Below, piece after piece: positions 40,698-49,466 of a DNA stretch of 49,845 nt. Below the pieces are notes generated by a model, which worked only from the letters and a program-made list of their open reading frames with translations, made no database searches and was not told the origin of the DNA. Source of the stretch: CAZFER01 sp964517495 (GTDB lineage: Bacteria; Hinthialibacterota; Hinthialibacteria; Hinthialibacterales; Hinthialibacteraceae); the NCBI GenBank assembly GCA_964517495.1, contig CAZFER010000047.1:1-49845 (forward strand), written 5' to 3'. Each line of letters begins with the position of its first letter. Positions within the stretch are counted from its first letter, which is position 1. The position numbers and the translations under genes were made by a program.

Positions 40698-42221
40698 ATG
40701 AATACACCAGCAAACCAAAACCAATCCAACAAATCCAAACAAATGGGCTATTTTGAGGGCATGAATGTTCCCGAATATGATCAAATATTGAATTGTGTAC
40801 GATGTGGAATGTGCTTGCCTCATTGCCCCACTTACACCGAAATGAAAATTGAACGCGCCTCCCCCCGGGGCCGTGCCGCATTGGTTCGTGCAGTCGCCGA
40901 TGGGAAACTGGAATTTTCCAAAAACTTTGCCGATCAAATGTACCTTTGCCTCGATTGCCGGGCGTGTGAAACCGCCTGTCCCTCTGGTGTTCGGATTGGC
41001 TATCTCATCGAATCGGCCCGTTCACAGGTCGAACAAAACCTACCCCGCAATCCATTGGTAAAACTCTTTCGCAACGTCATCTTTGGTTGGCTTTTTATGC
41101 GCCATTGGCGGTTGGAACTGGTCGCTCTCCCACTTCGCATCTATCAACGCAGTGGATTACAAACTCTATTGCACAAAATTGGCCTGTTCAAACTTCTGCC
41201 CAAACGCTTGCGCCTCATGGAGGCACTCACCCCCAAAGGATTAAAGAAACCGTTCAGAAGAGCATTGCCCCCTGAAGTGCCTGCCAAGGGTGAAGAAAAA
41301 GCCCGTGTAGGATATTTCCTGGGCTGCATGATGAGTATCCTCTTCAACAAAACCACCAACGCCACGGTGGATGTGCTTTCCCGCAGCGGTTGCACTGTTC
41401 TCACCCCCAAAGAAATTCGTTGTTGCGGTGCACCTTCCATGTCAGAAGGCTATAAACACAAAACCTTCGATATGATGAAATTCAACATCGATCTGTTCGA
41501 AAAACTCGGCGTTGATTACGTGGTCACTGATTGCGCCGCTTGCGCTGCCGCACTTAAGGAATACGAAGAAATCTTTGAAGATGATCCTGAATATAAAGAA
41601 AAAGCCGAACGTTTTAGCCACAAAGCCCGTGAAATAACCGAGTTCCTCGCCGAATGGCCCCATTATGTCGGCCCTCAATCACCTTCCGAACCGCAGCCCA
41701 AGCGTAAAGTGGTTTATGACGAACCCTGCCACCTTTGCCACGCTCAACAGGTTTGGGAACAACCCAAAACGCTGATTCGTAACACTCCCGGTTACGAACT
41801 GCTTAACCTGCCTGAAGCCGATTGGTGTTGTGGCAGCGCAGGTATCTATAACATTACTCATTACGACATGGCCATGAAAGTGCTGGACCGCAAAATGGAG
41901 AACATCGAAAAAACTGGCGCTGACGTGCTTTTATCTGCCAATCCCGGGTGCCTGCTGCAACTCAATTTCGGTGTCCATGAGCGCGGATTGAATATGGAAG
42001 TCAAACATGTCGTGGAAATTTTATCCGATGGAACCACGTATGATAATGGAACAAAACATCCCTCAGACCGCTATAAAAAGAAACCATCAACCAGTACCCA
42101 ACCAACAAGTGAAAACTCAACACTTGTCAACATGATGAAAAACGCAGTATCAGGTGGGAGTAAAGATACTCAGGAGCGTTGCAACGTCTGTGGCCGCAAA
42201 CCACGCCCTGAGTGCCAGTAA
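40698..42221 (+). CDS. GlcF/LutA-like iron-sulfur protein (glycolate oxidase type)
   Basis: A 507-aa protein with AGGAAC 8 bp before the ATG. Two ferredoxin-like 4Fe-4S sites: CVRCGMCLPHCPTY (about 33-46) and CLDCRACETACPSG (about 84-97). Two CCG domains follow: IRCCGAPSMSEG, DCAACAAAL, then PCHLCHAQQVW and WCCGSAGIYN with NPGC. This is the layout of the iron-sulfur subunit of glycolate/lactate-type 2-hydroxyacid oxidases (GlcF, LutA). It should pass electrons from a flavoprotein (GlcD or similar), which is not in the window. A short extra tail with CNVCGRKPRPEC ends the protein. Function in 2-hydroxyacid oxidation inferred. Confidence 0.88.
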   Translation: MNTPANQNQSNKSKQMGYFEGMNVPEYDQILNCVRCGMCLPHCPTYTEMKIERASPRGRAALVRAVADGKLEFSKNFADQMYLCLDCRACETACPSGVRIGYLIESARSQVEQNLPRNPLVKLFRNVIFGWLFMRHWRLELVALPLRIYQRSGLQTLLHKIGLFKLLPKRLRLMEALTPKGLKKPFRRALPPEVPAKGEEKARVGYFLGCMMSILFNKTTNATVDVLSRSGCTVLTPKEIRCCGAPSMSEGYKHKTFDMMKFNIDLFEKLGVDYVVTDCAACAAALKEYEEIFEDDPEYKEKAERFSHKAREITEFLAEWPHYVGPQSPSEPQPKRKVVYDEPCHLCHAQQVWEQPKTLIRNTPGYELLNLPEADWCCGSAGIYNITHYDMAMKVLDRKMENIEKTGADVLLSANPGCLLQLNFGVHERGLNMEVKHVVEILSDGTTYDNGTKHPSDRYKKKPSTSTQPTSENSTLVNMMKNAVSGGSKDTQERCNVCGRKPRPECQ

Positions 42222-42241
42222 CAATAACGTTGATGTAGGAA

Positions 42242-42805
42242 CTAAGAATAACCGGCCGGATTGGTTTGACACTGAAAATGACTAGGATTGGGTTGCGGTT
42301 TTCCAAGTACTCTCTCAAATATTAATTGACAAATTGCCATATCAGGATTCAATGTTATTGGTAAATTGCTAAGGTTAATTATTTCTAAACATAAATGTCC
42401 TTTAAAACCTGCATGAATAGTAGGAGCCGTAAAATGGACCAGCATACCACATCTTGCCCTTGAACTTTTGTCCTCTATTCTCGCAGCAAGGTAGTGTCCA
42501 TCCTGATCTGGAATAAATTGTAAATTAATTTTTTCAAGTGTTTGGCCTGGTACGAATTTCTGAGGTTTTAATTCAAATGTATCATCATCCTTTAATACAC
42601 GCTCATTAAAAAATGCATGAAGTGTATCAGCAATAGGCCGATCGCTTGATTTAAATGTGGCACATAATTCTTCTTTTTGCACACGGATGATTTGATCAAG
42701 ACGTAAATCAACTGCTGTAGTATCAAAAGGTCTTTTGGGGGATGGATCAAAAATAATCCTGCCCTCAGAAATAGCTTTTTCTATCTCTGTATTTGATAAA
42801 ATCAA
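42242..42805 (-). CDS. dcd: dCTP deaminase (Dcd/DUT family)
   Basis: A 187-aa cytosolic enzyme making dUTP from dCTP (or, in the bifunctional form, dUMP). TTG start at 42805 with GGAG 7 bp upstream; the N-terminus MILSNTEIEKAISEG matches known dCTP deaminases. Motifs: DTTAVDLRL, IEDKSSRARCGMLVHFTAPTIHAGFKG, then HLCLEIINLSNLPITLNPDMAICQLIFE with the catalytic Glu. Preceded by a small unknown gene 13 bp upstream; both lie in a region visibly richer in A+T than its neighbours, so lateral gain is possible. Housekeeping or defence roles both exist for this family. Confidence 0.93.
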   Translation of the reverse strand: MILSNTEIEKAISEGRIIFDPSPKRPFDTTAVDLRLDQIIRVQKEELCATFKSSDRPIADTLHAFFNERVLKDDDTFELKPQKFVPGQTLEKINLQFIPDQDGHYLAARIEDKSSRARCGMLVHFTAPTIHAGFKGHLCLEIINLSNLPITLNPDMAICQLIFERVLGKPQPNPSHFQCQTNPAGYS

Positions 42806-42818
42806 TCCTATGCTCCAA

Positions 42819-43094
42819 TTATTCTGATATTACTAATTGTTCTTTGCCTACAGTAACTATTCTTTCTGTTTCAAAGGGCTCGGTTGGCAATAAAATGTCA
42901 TAAGATGAACCATTGATATTATATAGATCAACTTCTAATAATTTTTCATCTTTCGAACCCGAATTTATCACATAATCACTGTTTATAAAAAATGAAAATA
43001 TACGGCCATCAGCTGTTTTTGATTTTATAGCAACCTCATCCCTAAACATTCCTTTTGAGATATCACATTTTAGTAAATATTTTTTATCTGACAT
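42819..43094 (-). CDS. Unknown 91-aa protein paired with dcd
   Basis: A small soluble protein from ATG 43094, which has GAGGG at good spacing. Predicted mostly beta: KKYLLKCDISKG, EVAIKSKTADGRIFSFFINSDYVI, LLEVDLYNINGSSYDILLP, ERIVTVGKEQLVI. No Cys pair, nucleotide motif or signal peptide. I do not recognise a family. It starts the two-gene unit with dcd (13 bp between), so their products probably act together or share regulation. A+T-rich, like the neighbouring gap. Confidence 0.6.
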   Translation of the reverse strand: MSDKKYLLKCDISKGMFRDEVAIKSKTADGRIFSFFINSDYVINSGSKDEKLLEVDLYNINGSSYDILLPTEPFETERIVTVGKEQLVISE

Positions 43095-43784
43095 TATCCC
43101 TCAATCCTTTCCAATGAATTTCTCCTCATCGTTTCCACTAAAACGTGAATTCAATTAATAACAAGTGAAATGTTATCCACCTGCTGTGGATAACTCATTC
43201 CTTTTCAGTACATTATATGCGCTTAGCATGTAGACAAATTTTACTATACCTTTAAAAATTCAACTTATTTTCCACTAACTCAACTTTTTTAAAGTGTCAT
43301 TTCAATTAGTGATTTGGACTCAACTACATCTTCATTTGGGGACATCCCCTCTGATGCTTTGCATTTAAGCCAATAATACTTCCCGTTCATAAACTCAACC
43401 CACCCTTTCAACAAATGATTCAATAATTCTAAAACCTTCTACAATATAATCACAAGTATTCATTATAATACAGACTATACGATCAATTTTCATCACTTTT
43501 TTTCGATTGCAAATTTTATGATTTAAAGCGACTTTATTCAAATCTCACATTCCATACCTCCTGGCCATCTTGAGTTTCGATTCAATTCAATTAATAATTT
43601 CTATTAAATTTACAATCGAGATTGAATATTTTTGTATCAGGATATTTAATTTATGAAAAACCAGTGAATTGTAATAAGTTGTCAATCAAACAGGGATAGC
43701 CATTTAACCCTTTTGGGGATATTCAAGAATCGATAAAATTGTTTTAAACTATAGGACAAACTCGATGCGAAAGGGTCTTTGCCC
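43095..43784. other. Long A+T-rich noncoding region with a DnaA-box pair
   Basis: About 690 bp without a gene on either strand that I can support. It contains an inverted pair of DnaA-box-like sites (43172-43194) and many A/T runs. It lies between the divergent dcd pair and the ABC-2 operon. Apart from the box pair nothing marks it as an origin: dnaA, dnaN, gidA and parAB are absent from the window. Confidence 0.55.
43172..43194. promoter_or_regulatory. Inverted pair of DnaA-box-like sites
   Basis: GTTATCCAC (43172-43180) and GTGGATAAC (43186-43194) are perfect inverted repeats with a 5-bp spacer. The minus-strand site reads TTATCCACA, an exact consensus DnaA box; the plus-strand one reads TTATCCACC, with one mismatch. 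It could bind DnaA or a dimeric repressor controlling the divergent genes. Confidence 0.55.
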
Positions 43785-44711
43785 ATGTCAGTCCTTCGTA
43801 TTCAAAATTTAACCAAGGAATACACCACCGGTTTTTGGGGACGAAAACACCGTGCCCTCTCCAATCTCAATCTTGAGGTGGAAGAGGGGGAAATATTTGG
43901 CTTTCTCGGCCCCAATGGCGCCGGCAAAACCACCACCATCAAGATTTTGTTACGTATCATTTTCCCCACATCCGGCACCGCATGGCTGCTGGATAAAGAG
44001 CTGGGGGAAGCACCGGAAGTCCACAAAATCGGCTATATGCCGGAAAATCCTTACTTTTACCGCTTTTTAACGGGGCGGGAATTCCTCAAATTTTACGCCC
44101 GCCTGGCGGGAATCACTGGCCGGGAAGCGCGGAAAAAAGCGGATGAATTGCTGGAAATTGTGGGCTTGGCACACGCTGCCAAAGCCCGGATTGCCGAGTA
44201 TTCAAAAGGAATGGTAACCCGGGTGGGTATTGCCCAGGCTCTCATTACCGAACCCACACTCCTCTTGTTGGATGAACCCATGTCCGGGCTTGATCCTATA
44301 GGACGGCTGGAAATTCGCGATTTGATCATGCGGCTTAAAGAACAAAGAAAAACCATCTTTTTCTGCACCCATATTCTCGCTGATGTGGAAATGCTATGCA
44401 ATCGGATCGCCATCCTAAATAAAGGCGAATTAATCCGCACTGGAACAGTGCAGGAAATTCTGGCTTCCGGCGAAGCCTCTTATCGAATTTCCCTCGACAA
44501 TGTCAATGACAATCTGAATTCAAAAGTAGCTGACCATATTACCAAACGTGATGACATTGGTGGTATTCTTCATTTAACCGCCCCCAACCAGGCGGAAGCT
44601 CAAAAAATCTCTGACATCGCCATGTCTGAAGGCGCTCGATTACTTGAAATGCGTCCGGAACATGGAACACTCGAAGACTATTTTGTGCGGGAGGTAGGCA
44701 CCCGTGAATAA
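43785..44711 (+). CDS. ABC-2-type transporter ATPase
   Basis: 308 aa from ATG 43785, with AAAGGG 9 bp upstream (TTG at 43779 also in frame). ATPase motifs: LGPNGAGKTTTIKIL (Walker A), signature AEYSKGMVTRVGIAQAL (LSGGQ as YSKGM), LLLLDEPMSGLDP and the switch His in FFCTHILADVE. It belongs to the CcmA/NatA-like group that pairs with ABC-2 permeases, and ends with a C-terminal extension. It overlaps the permease gene by 8 bp, so the two are cotranslated. Substrate unknown. Confidence 0.92.
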   Translation: MSVLRIQNLTKEYTTGFWGRKHRALSNLNLEVEEGEIFGFLGPNGAGKTTTIKILLRIIFPTSGTAWLLDKELGEAPEVHKIGYMPENPYFYRFLTGREFLKFYARLAGITGREARKKADELLEIVGLAHAAKARIAEYSKGMVTRVGIAQALITEPTLLLLDEPMSGLDPIGRLEIRDLIMRLKEQRKTIFFCTHILADVEMLCNRIAILNKGELIRTGTVQEILASGEASYRISLDNVNDNLNSKVADHITKRDDIGGILHLTAPNQAEAQKISDIAMSEGARLLEMRPEHGTLEDYFVREVGTRE

Positions 44712-45489
44712 AATCCTGACCATTGCCCTTAACACGTATAAGGAAGCCGTTCGAAACAAGATTTTTTATCTAATATTACTTTTTGCCCTCATTTTATTGG
44801 GATTAGCGCTGATACTGGCCTCATTGGCCCTGGGCCAGGACGACCGTATTATTAAACATATTGGCCTGATGGCAATCAATGTTTTTGGCTTATTAATGGC
44901 AACCTTTGTTGGCGTCAATATGGTGTATGAGGAATTGGACAAGCGAACAATTTACACCATCATCGCCTCAGGTGTATCACGAACCGAATTCATTATTGGT
45001 AAATATTTGGGATTATTTCTAACTGTCGTGGTCAATGTGTTAATCATGGGCTTTCTGCTTTGCCTTTTGCTTTATTTTTGGCCGCAAGCCAATCCAACTC
45101 CCACGTTGTTTGTTGCTATTTTCCTTTTTTTATTCGAAATGATGATCGTTACCGCTCTGGTGATTCTCTTTTCCTCCTTTTCAACCCCGGTTTTATCTGC
45201 TGTATTGACTTTTATGTGCTGGATCATCGGGCGTATGTCTGAAGATCTGTGGCAATGGAGCATACGGTTGTTGGAAGATGGGGTGGCCAATGTGGCCTAT
45301 CTTCTCCGTACCCTTTATTTTGTCTTGCCAAATCTGGCTGTTTATAACATTCAAAACCAGGTTGTTCACTATGAAGATATTGGCCATTTAAGCTATGCCT
45401 TTTTCTTTTATCCTTTTGCCGCCATTTTGTATTCTGCGATTCTACTCTGGATAACCACAGTGTCGTTCGCGGGACGGGATTTCAAATGA
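44704..45489 (+). CDS. ABC-2-type transporter permease
   Basis: A 261-aa inner-membrane protein with GTG start at 44704, overlapping the ATPase stop. About six membrane helices, with an early cytosolic helix NTYKEAVRNKIFYLILLFALILLGL and an amphipathic segment after helix 2 (VYEELDKRTIYTIIASGVSRTEFIIGKYLGLF), typical of ABC-2 permeases. The next gene overlaps its last bases (ATGA). The three proteins form one transport unit. Substrate unknown. Confidence 0.9.
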   Translation: MNKILTIALNTYKEAVRNKIFYLILLFALILLGLALILASLALGQDDRIIKHIGLMAINVFGLLMATFVGVNMVYEELDKRTIYTIIASGVSRTEFIIGKYLGLFLTVVVNVLIMGFLLCLLLYFWPQANPTPTLFVAIFLFLFEMMIVTALVILFSSFSTPVLSAVLTFMCWIIGRMSEDLWQWSIRLLEDGVANVAYLLRTLYFVLPNLAVYNIQNQVVHYEDIGHLSYAFFFYPFAAILYSAILLWITTVSFAGRDFK

Positions 45490-47069
45490 AAAACAAAAAG
45501 ACCATTGCCGCTATACTGGTTGTTGTACTTTGTGCGCTCTTCGGTTGGGTGCAAACCAAAATCCTGGACGAGCGGGAAGATTACCGTGTGGAAGAAAAGA
45601 TCCTTATGCTTTCCAACCGCCCCAAGGTTACCCGTATTCTTTCGTTGGGTTTTGAAGGTGCCTTATCCGACCTGTTGTGGGTAAGAGCGATCCAATATTT
45701 TGGCGGAAACTTCAGTACACTAAATAAACCTGAAAAAAAAGAAGGGATGATCAACCTGTTCAAAAATATAGTTGGTCTGGATCCCCACTTTATTGAGGCT
45801 TATAAATTTGGCGGTTTTGTTTTTAATGAATCCATCAACGACACCAATCTTGCTATCGATTTTTTGCTGCAAGGCGCTGAAAACAATGAAAATATAAAAA
45901 CGAATGAATCCTGGCGTTTGCGCTTTGACGCTGGTTTTATCGCTTTTTATCAGTTGGAAGATTACGACTTTGCCAAAAGCCAATTCATCCAAACCGTGTT
46001 TGGTGAAAACGTTGCCCAACAGGTGAATGTCGAGGCACAAGGCCTGCAAGAAGGTTCATATCCAGATTCCGTAATTGATGGCGATCCGTATTCCGAATCC
46101 ATATTTAATCCAGCGAATGGTTCTATTACCCTCACGTTTGATTCACCACAACAAATCGGCCGAATCAATATTCAATCCCGTTCTTTCAGCAATCAATCCT
46201 TCCGGTTGCGTTATCGGGAATCAGAAGGAGCCGCTCCACAACTTCTGCCTGATGTGAATCAAACCACCTTTTTTGATATGGATCCGGTGATCACAGCACA
46301 GAGATTGATTTTGGATCAATTTCAATCTGACTCAGAAGAAGGGACTTTTTCACTCTCAGAAATCTTAATTTATGGCCCTCGCAATGAAGACGTTCCTCCT
46401 TATGTGGAGCGCATGATTTATGAAATGGACCGCAGCGCAGGACGGTTCAGGGCCGCGTTCCAGCAGCAATTACGTTATTATCAGGAAGCCAAGAAAAAAG
46501 GCGACGATGTGGGCGCTACCATCGCATGGGATAAATTAAACAGTATTTACTCGTCAAAATGCATTGAAATCCTGGAACAAGCCGTAACACTTTATAAAGA
46601 AAATGAAGGCGAATTGCCTTCTCCCTCCATGGTCGAAGTCCTCGAAAGAGGGTATTTATCCCAGGTCATTCAGCAGAAAATTCAAGAAGATCCTCAATTT
46701 GAAGAAGATGTGCTTTCCGTTCTTCTCTACCGATCAAAAAACAATTTGGCGGAAATATTGACCACATTTGATCCCGAAAACCCTCAACCCCATTTATTGA
46801 TCACTGAAACAGACGCGGAGGGTAATTTAGACTGGTATATCACGTCTCGTCGAGTATTGAAGGAATCCCAAACAGCCAAATTGGAAACCTTGCAAACAGC
46901 GGTGGCTAAATATAAAGAAGAATATGGAAAATTACCTGACCAGCTTACTGATTTAACCAAAGAATCATGGTTTTCGAGTTCGGAAACCATATTTGAGGAT
47001 CCTTTGGGTGGTGAATTCGTCTTGAACCAGGAAACGGGAAAAGTATCATCTATCAATCCAAAATATTGA
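45486..47069 (+). CDS. Membrane-anchored TPR protein with an inserted discoidin-like domain
   Basis: 527 aa, ATG overlapping the permease stop by four bases. An N-terminal membrane segment (IAAILVVVLCALFGWVQ) anchors the rest outside the cytoplasm. Residues about 55-178 look like TPR-type helices (LLWVRAIQYFGGN, FIEAYKFGGFVF, RFDAGFIAFYQLEDYDFAKSQF). Then 180-298 resembles an F5/8-type C (discoidin) domain: an EGSYPDSVIDGDPYSES start, SITLTFDSPQQIGRINIQS, and an end SEILIYGP. The C-terminal 230 residues are again mostly helical, with a final beta-rich stretch. It should bind sugar or surface polymer and help the ABC exporter next door. The domain insertion is unusual. Function inferred from layout only. 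Confidence 0.75.
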   Translation: MKNKKTIAAILVVVLCALFGWVQTKILDEREDYRVEEKILMLSNRPKVTRILSLGFEGALSDLLWVRAIQYFGGNFSTLNKPEKKEGMINLFKNIVGLDPHFIEAYKFGGFVFNESINDTNLAIDFLLQGAENNENIKTNESWRLRFDAGFIAFYQLEDYDFAKSQFIQTVFGENVAQQVNVEAQGLQEGSYPDSVIDGDPYSESIFNPANGSITLTFDSPQQIGRINIQSRSFSNQSFRLRYRESEGAAPQLLPDVNQTTFFDMDPVITAQRLILDQFQSDSEEGTFSLSEILIYGPRNEDVPPYVERMIYEMDRSAGRFRAAFQQQLRYYQEAKKKGDDVGATIAWDKLNSIYSSKCIEILEQAVTLYKENEGELPSPSMVEVLERGYLSQVIQQKIQEDPQFEEDVLSVLLYRSKNNLAEILTTFDPENPQPHLLITETDAEGNLDWYITSRRVLKESQTAKLETLQTAVAKYKEEYGKLPDQLTDLTKESWFSSSETIFEDPLGGEFVLNQETGKVSSINPKY

Positions 47070-47085
47070 TAAATTGCGAAATTGC

Positions 47086-47114
47086 TTGAGCATTTGTATA
47101 AAAAACTGTATAAT
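47086..47114 (+). promoter_or_regulatory. Promoter of rsfS, TTGAGC-N17-TATAAT
   Basis: TTGAGC (47086-47091), 17-bp spacer, perfect TATAAT (47109-47114). The start site would fall near 47121, about 20 bp before the rsfS ATG. Confidence 0.5.
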
Positions 47115-47141
47115 TTAATTGAAAACAAAATATAAAAGGAG

Positions 47142-47549
47142 ATGATAAAAGGAAACTTGCTGAAATTGATTGATACAAGCGAAATGGTAAAAGAAGTTGC
47201 TGGTGCCTTATCTGAAGTGAAAGGCAAAGATATTGTTATCCTGGATCTTTGTGAAGTGGCCACTTTTTCCGATTATTTTGTTATTGCTTCGGCAGAAAGC
47301 AATGTACAGATGGCCGCTTTGGCAGATCGGGTATGCAAAGCGATTTCCAAAAAAGGATATAAATCCAACAAATCGGAAGGACGTGACAGCAAGTCATGGA
47401 TTTTGTTGGATTTTGGGTCTATTATTGTTCATATTTTTTCCCAGGCGGCGCGTGAATATTACGCATTGGAAAACTTTTGGGGGGATGCCAGGATAATCGA
47501 GTGGTCTCACACTCAAAAATTGGACAACTTAAAAGTTGGCTCCTATTAG
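47142..47549 (+). CDS. rsfS: Ribosome silencing factor RsfS
   Basis: A 135-aa protein that binds uL14 on the 50S subunit and stops 70S formation in slow growth. The core is typical: GALSEVKGKDIVILDLCEVATFSDYFVIASAESNVQMAALAD, GYKSNKSEGRDSKSWILLDFGSIIVHIFSQAAREYYALENFWGDA. A purine-rich AAAAGGAG is directly before the ATG, so a slightly later start cannot be ruled out. It has its own promoter and stands alone here, without the usual nadD neighbour in view. Confidence 0.95.
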   Translation: MIKGNLLKLIDTSEMVKEVAGALSEVKGKDIVILDLCEVATFSDYFVIASAESNVQMAALADRVCKAISKKGYKSNKSEGRDSKSWILLDFGSIIVHIFSQAAREYYALENFWGDARIIEWSHTQKLDNLKVGSY

Positions 47550-47702
47550 TTTCAATCAATCGAAATAATCTGTTCATTTTTCTTTTTGTCCTTTTATTTT
47601 TCTATAAACAAAGTAAACTCTATTGAAAATATTACAAATCTACCCTTTATAAGAGTAAATTGAGAATGTTTTCAATCCAATAAAACTCAGGAGAATAATA
47701 AA

Positions 47703-48122
47703 TTGCCGCTCGCCAATTGTCCCCGTTGTGGAAAATTATTCAACAAAATGGCCATTGATATCTGTAAAGATTGCCAGAAGGAAGAAGACAAACTCTTGAG
47801 TGAAACTCAAGAATATCTTCGTCAAAATCGAAGTGCCTCAAAAGTTGAAATACTAAATGATATCGATGTTGAACCCTGGATGTTAGAAAAGTGGGTTAAC
47901 GAAAACCGTATTAACATCATTGATCAAAATGATTTAATGGGCAAACGATATTGTGTCGAATGTGGCCGGGAATTAAAAATCCAGGGGAACGTCTGCAAAA
48001 CATGCCAAATTAAAAAACTCTCCAAAAGACCCTCCTCCAGTAGTACACAACCTTCTGAAATTCCTGTTCAAAATGAGGAAACAAAACCGAAGAGAGGGAT
48101 GTACTACAAGAGAGAAAAGTAA
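47703..48122 (+). CDS. Zinc-ribbon HTH protein resembling flagellar operon protein YvyF
   Basis: 139 aa with TTG start at 47703, supported by AGGAGAA 9 bp upstream. It begins with a zinc ribbon CPRCGKLFNKMAIDICKDC, then a helical HTH-like part (ETQEYLRQNRSASKVEILNDIDVEPWMLEKWVNENRI) and a second ribbon CVECGRELKIQGNVCKTC, with a basic tail. The order CxxC, CxxC, HTH follows the TIGR03826/YvyF type found with flagellar genes in Firmicutes and others. No flagellar gene lies in the window. A regulator or assembly role is likely; the exact function is unknown. Confidence 0.7.
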   Translation: MPLANCPRCGKLFNKMAIDICKDCQKEEDKLLSETQEYLRQNRSASKVEILNDIDVEPWMLEKWVNENRINIIDQNDLMGKRYCVECGRELKIQGNVCKTCQIKKLSKRPSSSSTQPSEIPVQNEETKPKRGMYYKREK

Positions 48123-48161
48123 ACACCCCTCTCAAAAAATATCTTCTTACCCATCATACAC

Positions 48162-49466
48162 CTATAGCCTTTGGACCATAGATTCCACCTTCCTTTGCAC
48201 GGCCCGCTTATCCAAAACCTCATACTCCATTAATTCAAGCAATGCCTCCACTGTGGTTTTAAAGGAGCGGGACTGGTTTTCGAGATCCCAGCGATGGTGA
48301 GGTTCGAAGTTGTAACGAACCGTAAGTGGCAATCCGCTCAAAATCAATTCGAGGTTATAAAGCCATTCAGCTAAACGTCGTGCACCCGCTTGCACCGACC
48401 GTGCATTGTTCATCAGTAATTGATACTGAGCCATTCCCCATGATTCAGTGGTTCCCCAATTGCGGCCTAACATAAAGGGAGCGAGATGCAAAGCGGAAAT
48501 AACCTGCTCGGAAATCGCTTGGATACTTTCTGTCCAGCGAAAACTTCGCCCATTTGGTCCGATATAAAACACTTCGACATTATCAAAGGTGATAACATTG
48601 CTATCCGCTTCTTTGGAATTAAGTTCACTGCGCATGCTATTAACTTCATCGTTCAGGCGTTTATAATAATCCTTCATCGATTCCCCTTTAATTTGCTCTG
48701 GCTTTTTCATTTTAACATGGATGGTAGGATAACCTGCATTGTGCTGGGCGCTGGCCATATCGTGCAATAGGCTCTGCTGAATTTTGGCGACCAAGGGTAC
48801 GGCCAATAATGGGGAACGGCCATAAGGTGTTAATCCATCCGTATCCAGACCATAATAAAAAAACGAGGAGGGATTGAGTGAAATCAAATGACCATCAGAA
48901 AGGATTTGATACGGCAAAAAACTTCGATCCTCATGGTTTAATTTAAACCGGACCGTTGCGGGATCGATGATGATAAACCGTTCAATTCGTTGACGTTTTG
49001 AATCTAAAACCACTTCCCCACAGAAACTTCCATACGTAAAAACCGACAAGAAAAAACAATTAACCAGCGCTTCTACACCCCATGCCCGTTCGGTTTTAAG
49101 GCCATATATTCTCCGGTCAAGTTCTTTTAATCGGCTTTGAGCGTATTGAATATCAGCCTCGCTTCCCTCGGGAAATGAATAGGATTGTGCCGTGGAACAA
49201 AGACGTACCCACGCCCATACACCAGCGGATACATCCGGCACAAAATCCCGAAGCCGGCGGAATAGGGGGAAAATGATACGCGGATCCAATTCGGGCGGCA
49301 TAAGAAAATCATGGTATTCATTCCAATGTGAAATCGGATCCAAAGGTGAGTGGTGGGAAAGAGGCGCAACCGGCATTTTTGATTTGGGAACCCAAGCAAT
49401 GGGGCTTCGGTAATATAAGTCATCTTTTTTATCTTTTGAAAACCATTTGCGTAATCGTTTCAACAT
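48162..49466 (-). CDS. Phage portal protein-like protein
   Basis: 434 aa from ATG 49466, which has a perfect AAAGGAGAT upstream; the frame goes 14 codons further. The pattern follows tailed-phage portal proteins: RIIFPLFRRLRDFVPDVSAGVWAWVRL, a mid-part with FIIIDPATVRFKL and YYGLDTDGLTPYGRSPLLAV, and a long helical end AISEQVISALHLAPFMLGRNWGTTESW then ARSVQAGARRLAEWLYNLEL. The portal is the dodecameric channel for DNA packaging. No terminase, capsid or tail genes are in the window, so it is a solitary remnant, a domesticated gene, or the start of a prophage beyond the right edge. It is intact. Confidence 0.75.
   Translation of the reverse strand: MLKRLRKWFSKDKKDDLYYRSPIAWVPKSKMPVAPLSHHSPLDPISHWNEYHDFLMPPELDPRIIFPLFRRLRDFVPDVSAGVWAWVRLCSTAQSYSFPEGSEADIQYAQSRLKELDRRIYGLKTERAWGVEALVNCFFLSVFTYGSFCGEVVLDSKRQRIERFIIIDPATVRFKLNHEDRSFLPYQILSDGHLISLNPSSFFYYGLDTDGLTPYGRSPLLAVPLVAKIQQSLLHDMASAQHNAGYPTIHVKMKKPEQIKGESMKDYYKRLNDEVNSMRSELNSKEADSNVITFDNVEVFYIGPNGRSFRWTESIQAISEQVISALHLAPFMLGRNWGTTESWGMAQYQLLMNNARSVQAGARRLAEWLYNLELILSGLPLTVRYNFEPHHRWDLENQSRSFKTTVEALLELMEYEVLDKRAVQRKVESMVQRL

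Noticed and set aside
43095..43784. Replication origin
   Set aside because: Only one box pair; no dnaA, dnaN, gidA or parAB genes nearby. Kept only as a DnaA-box observation.
47623..47653. Promoter before the YvyF-like gene
   Set aside because: TTGAAA and TATAAG are present but spaced 19 bp; too weak to list.
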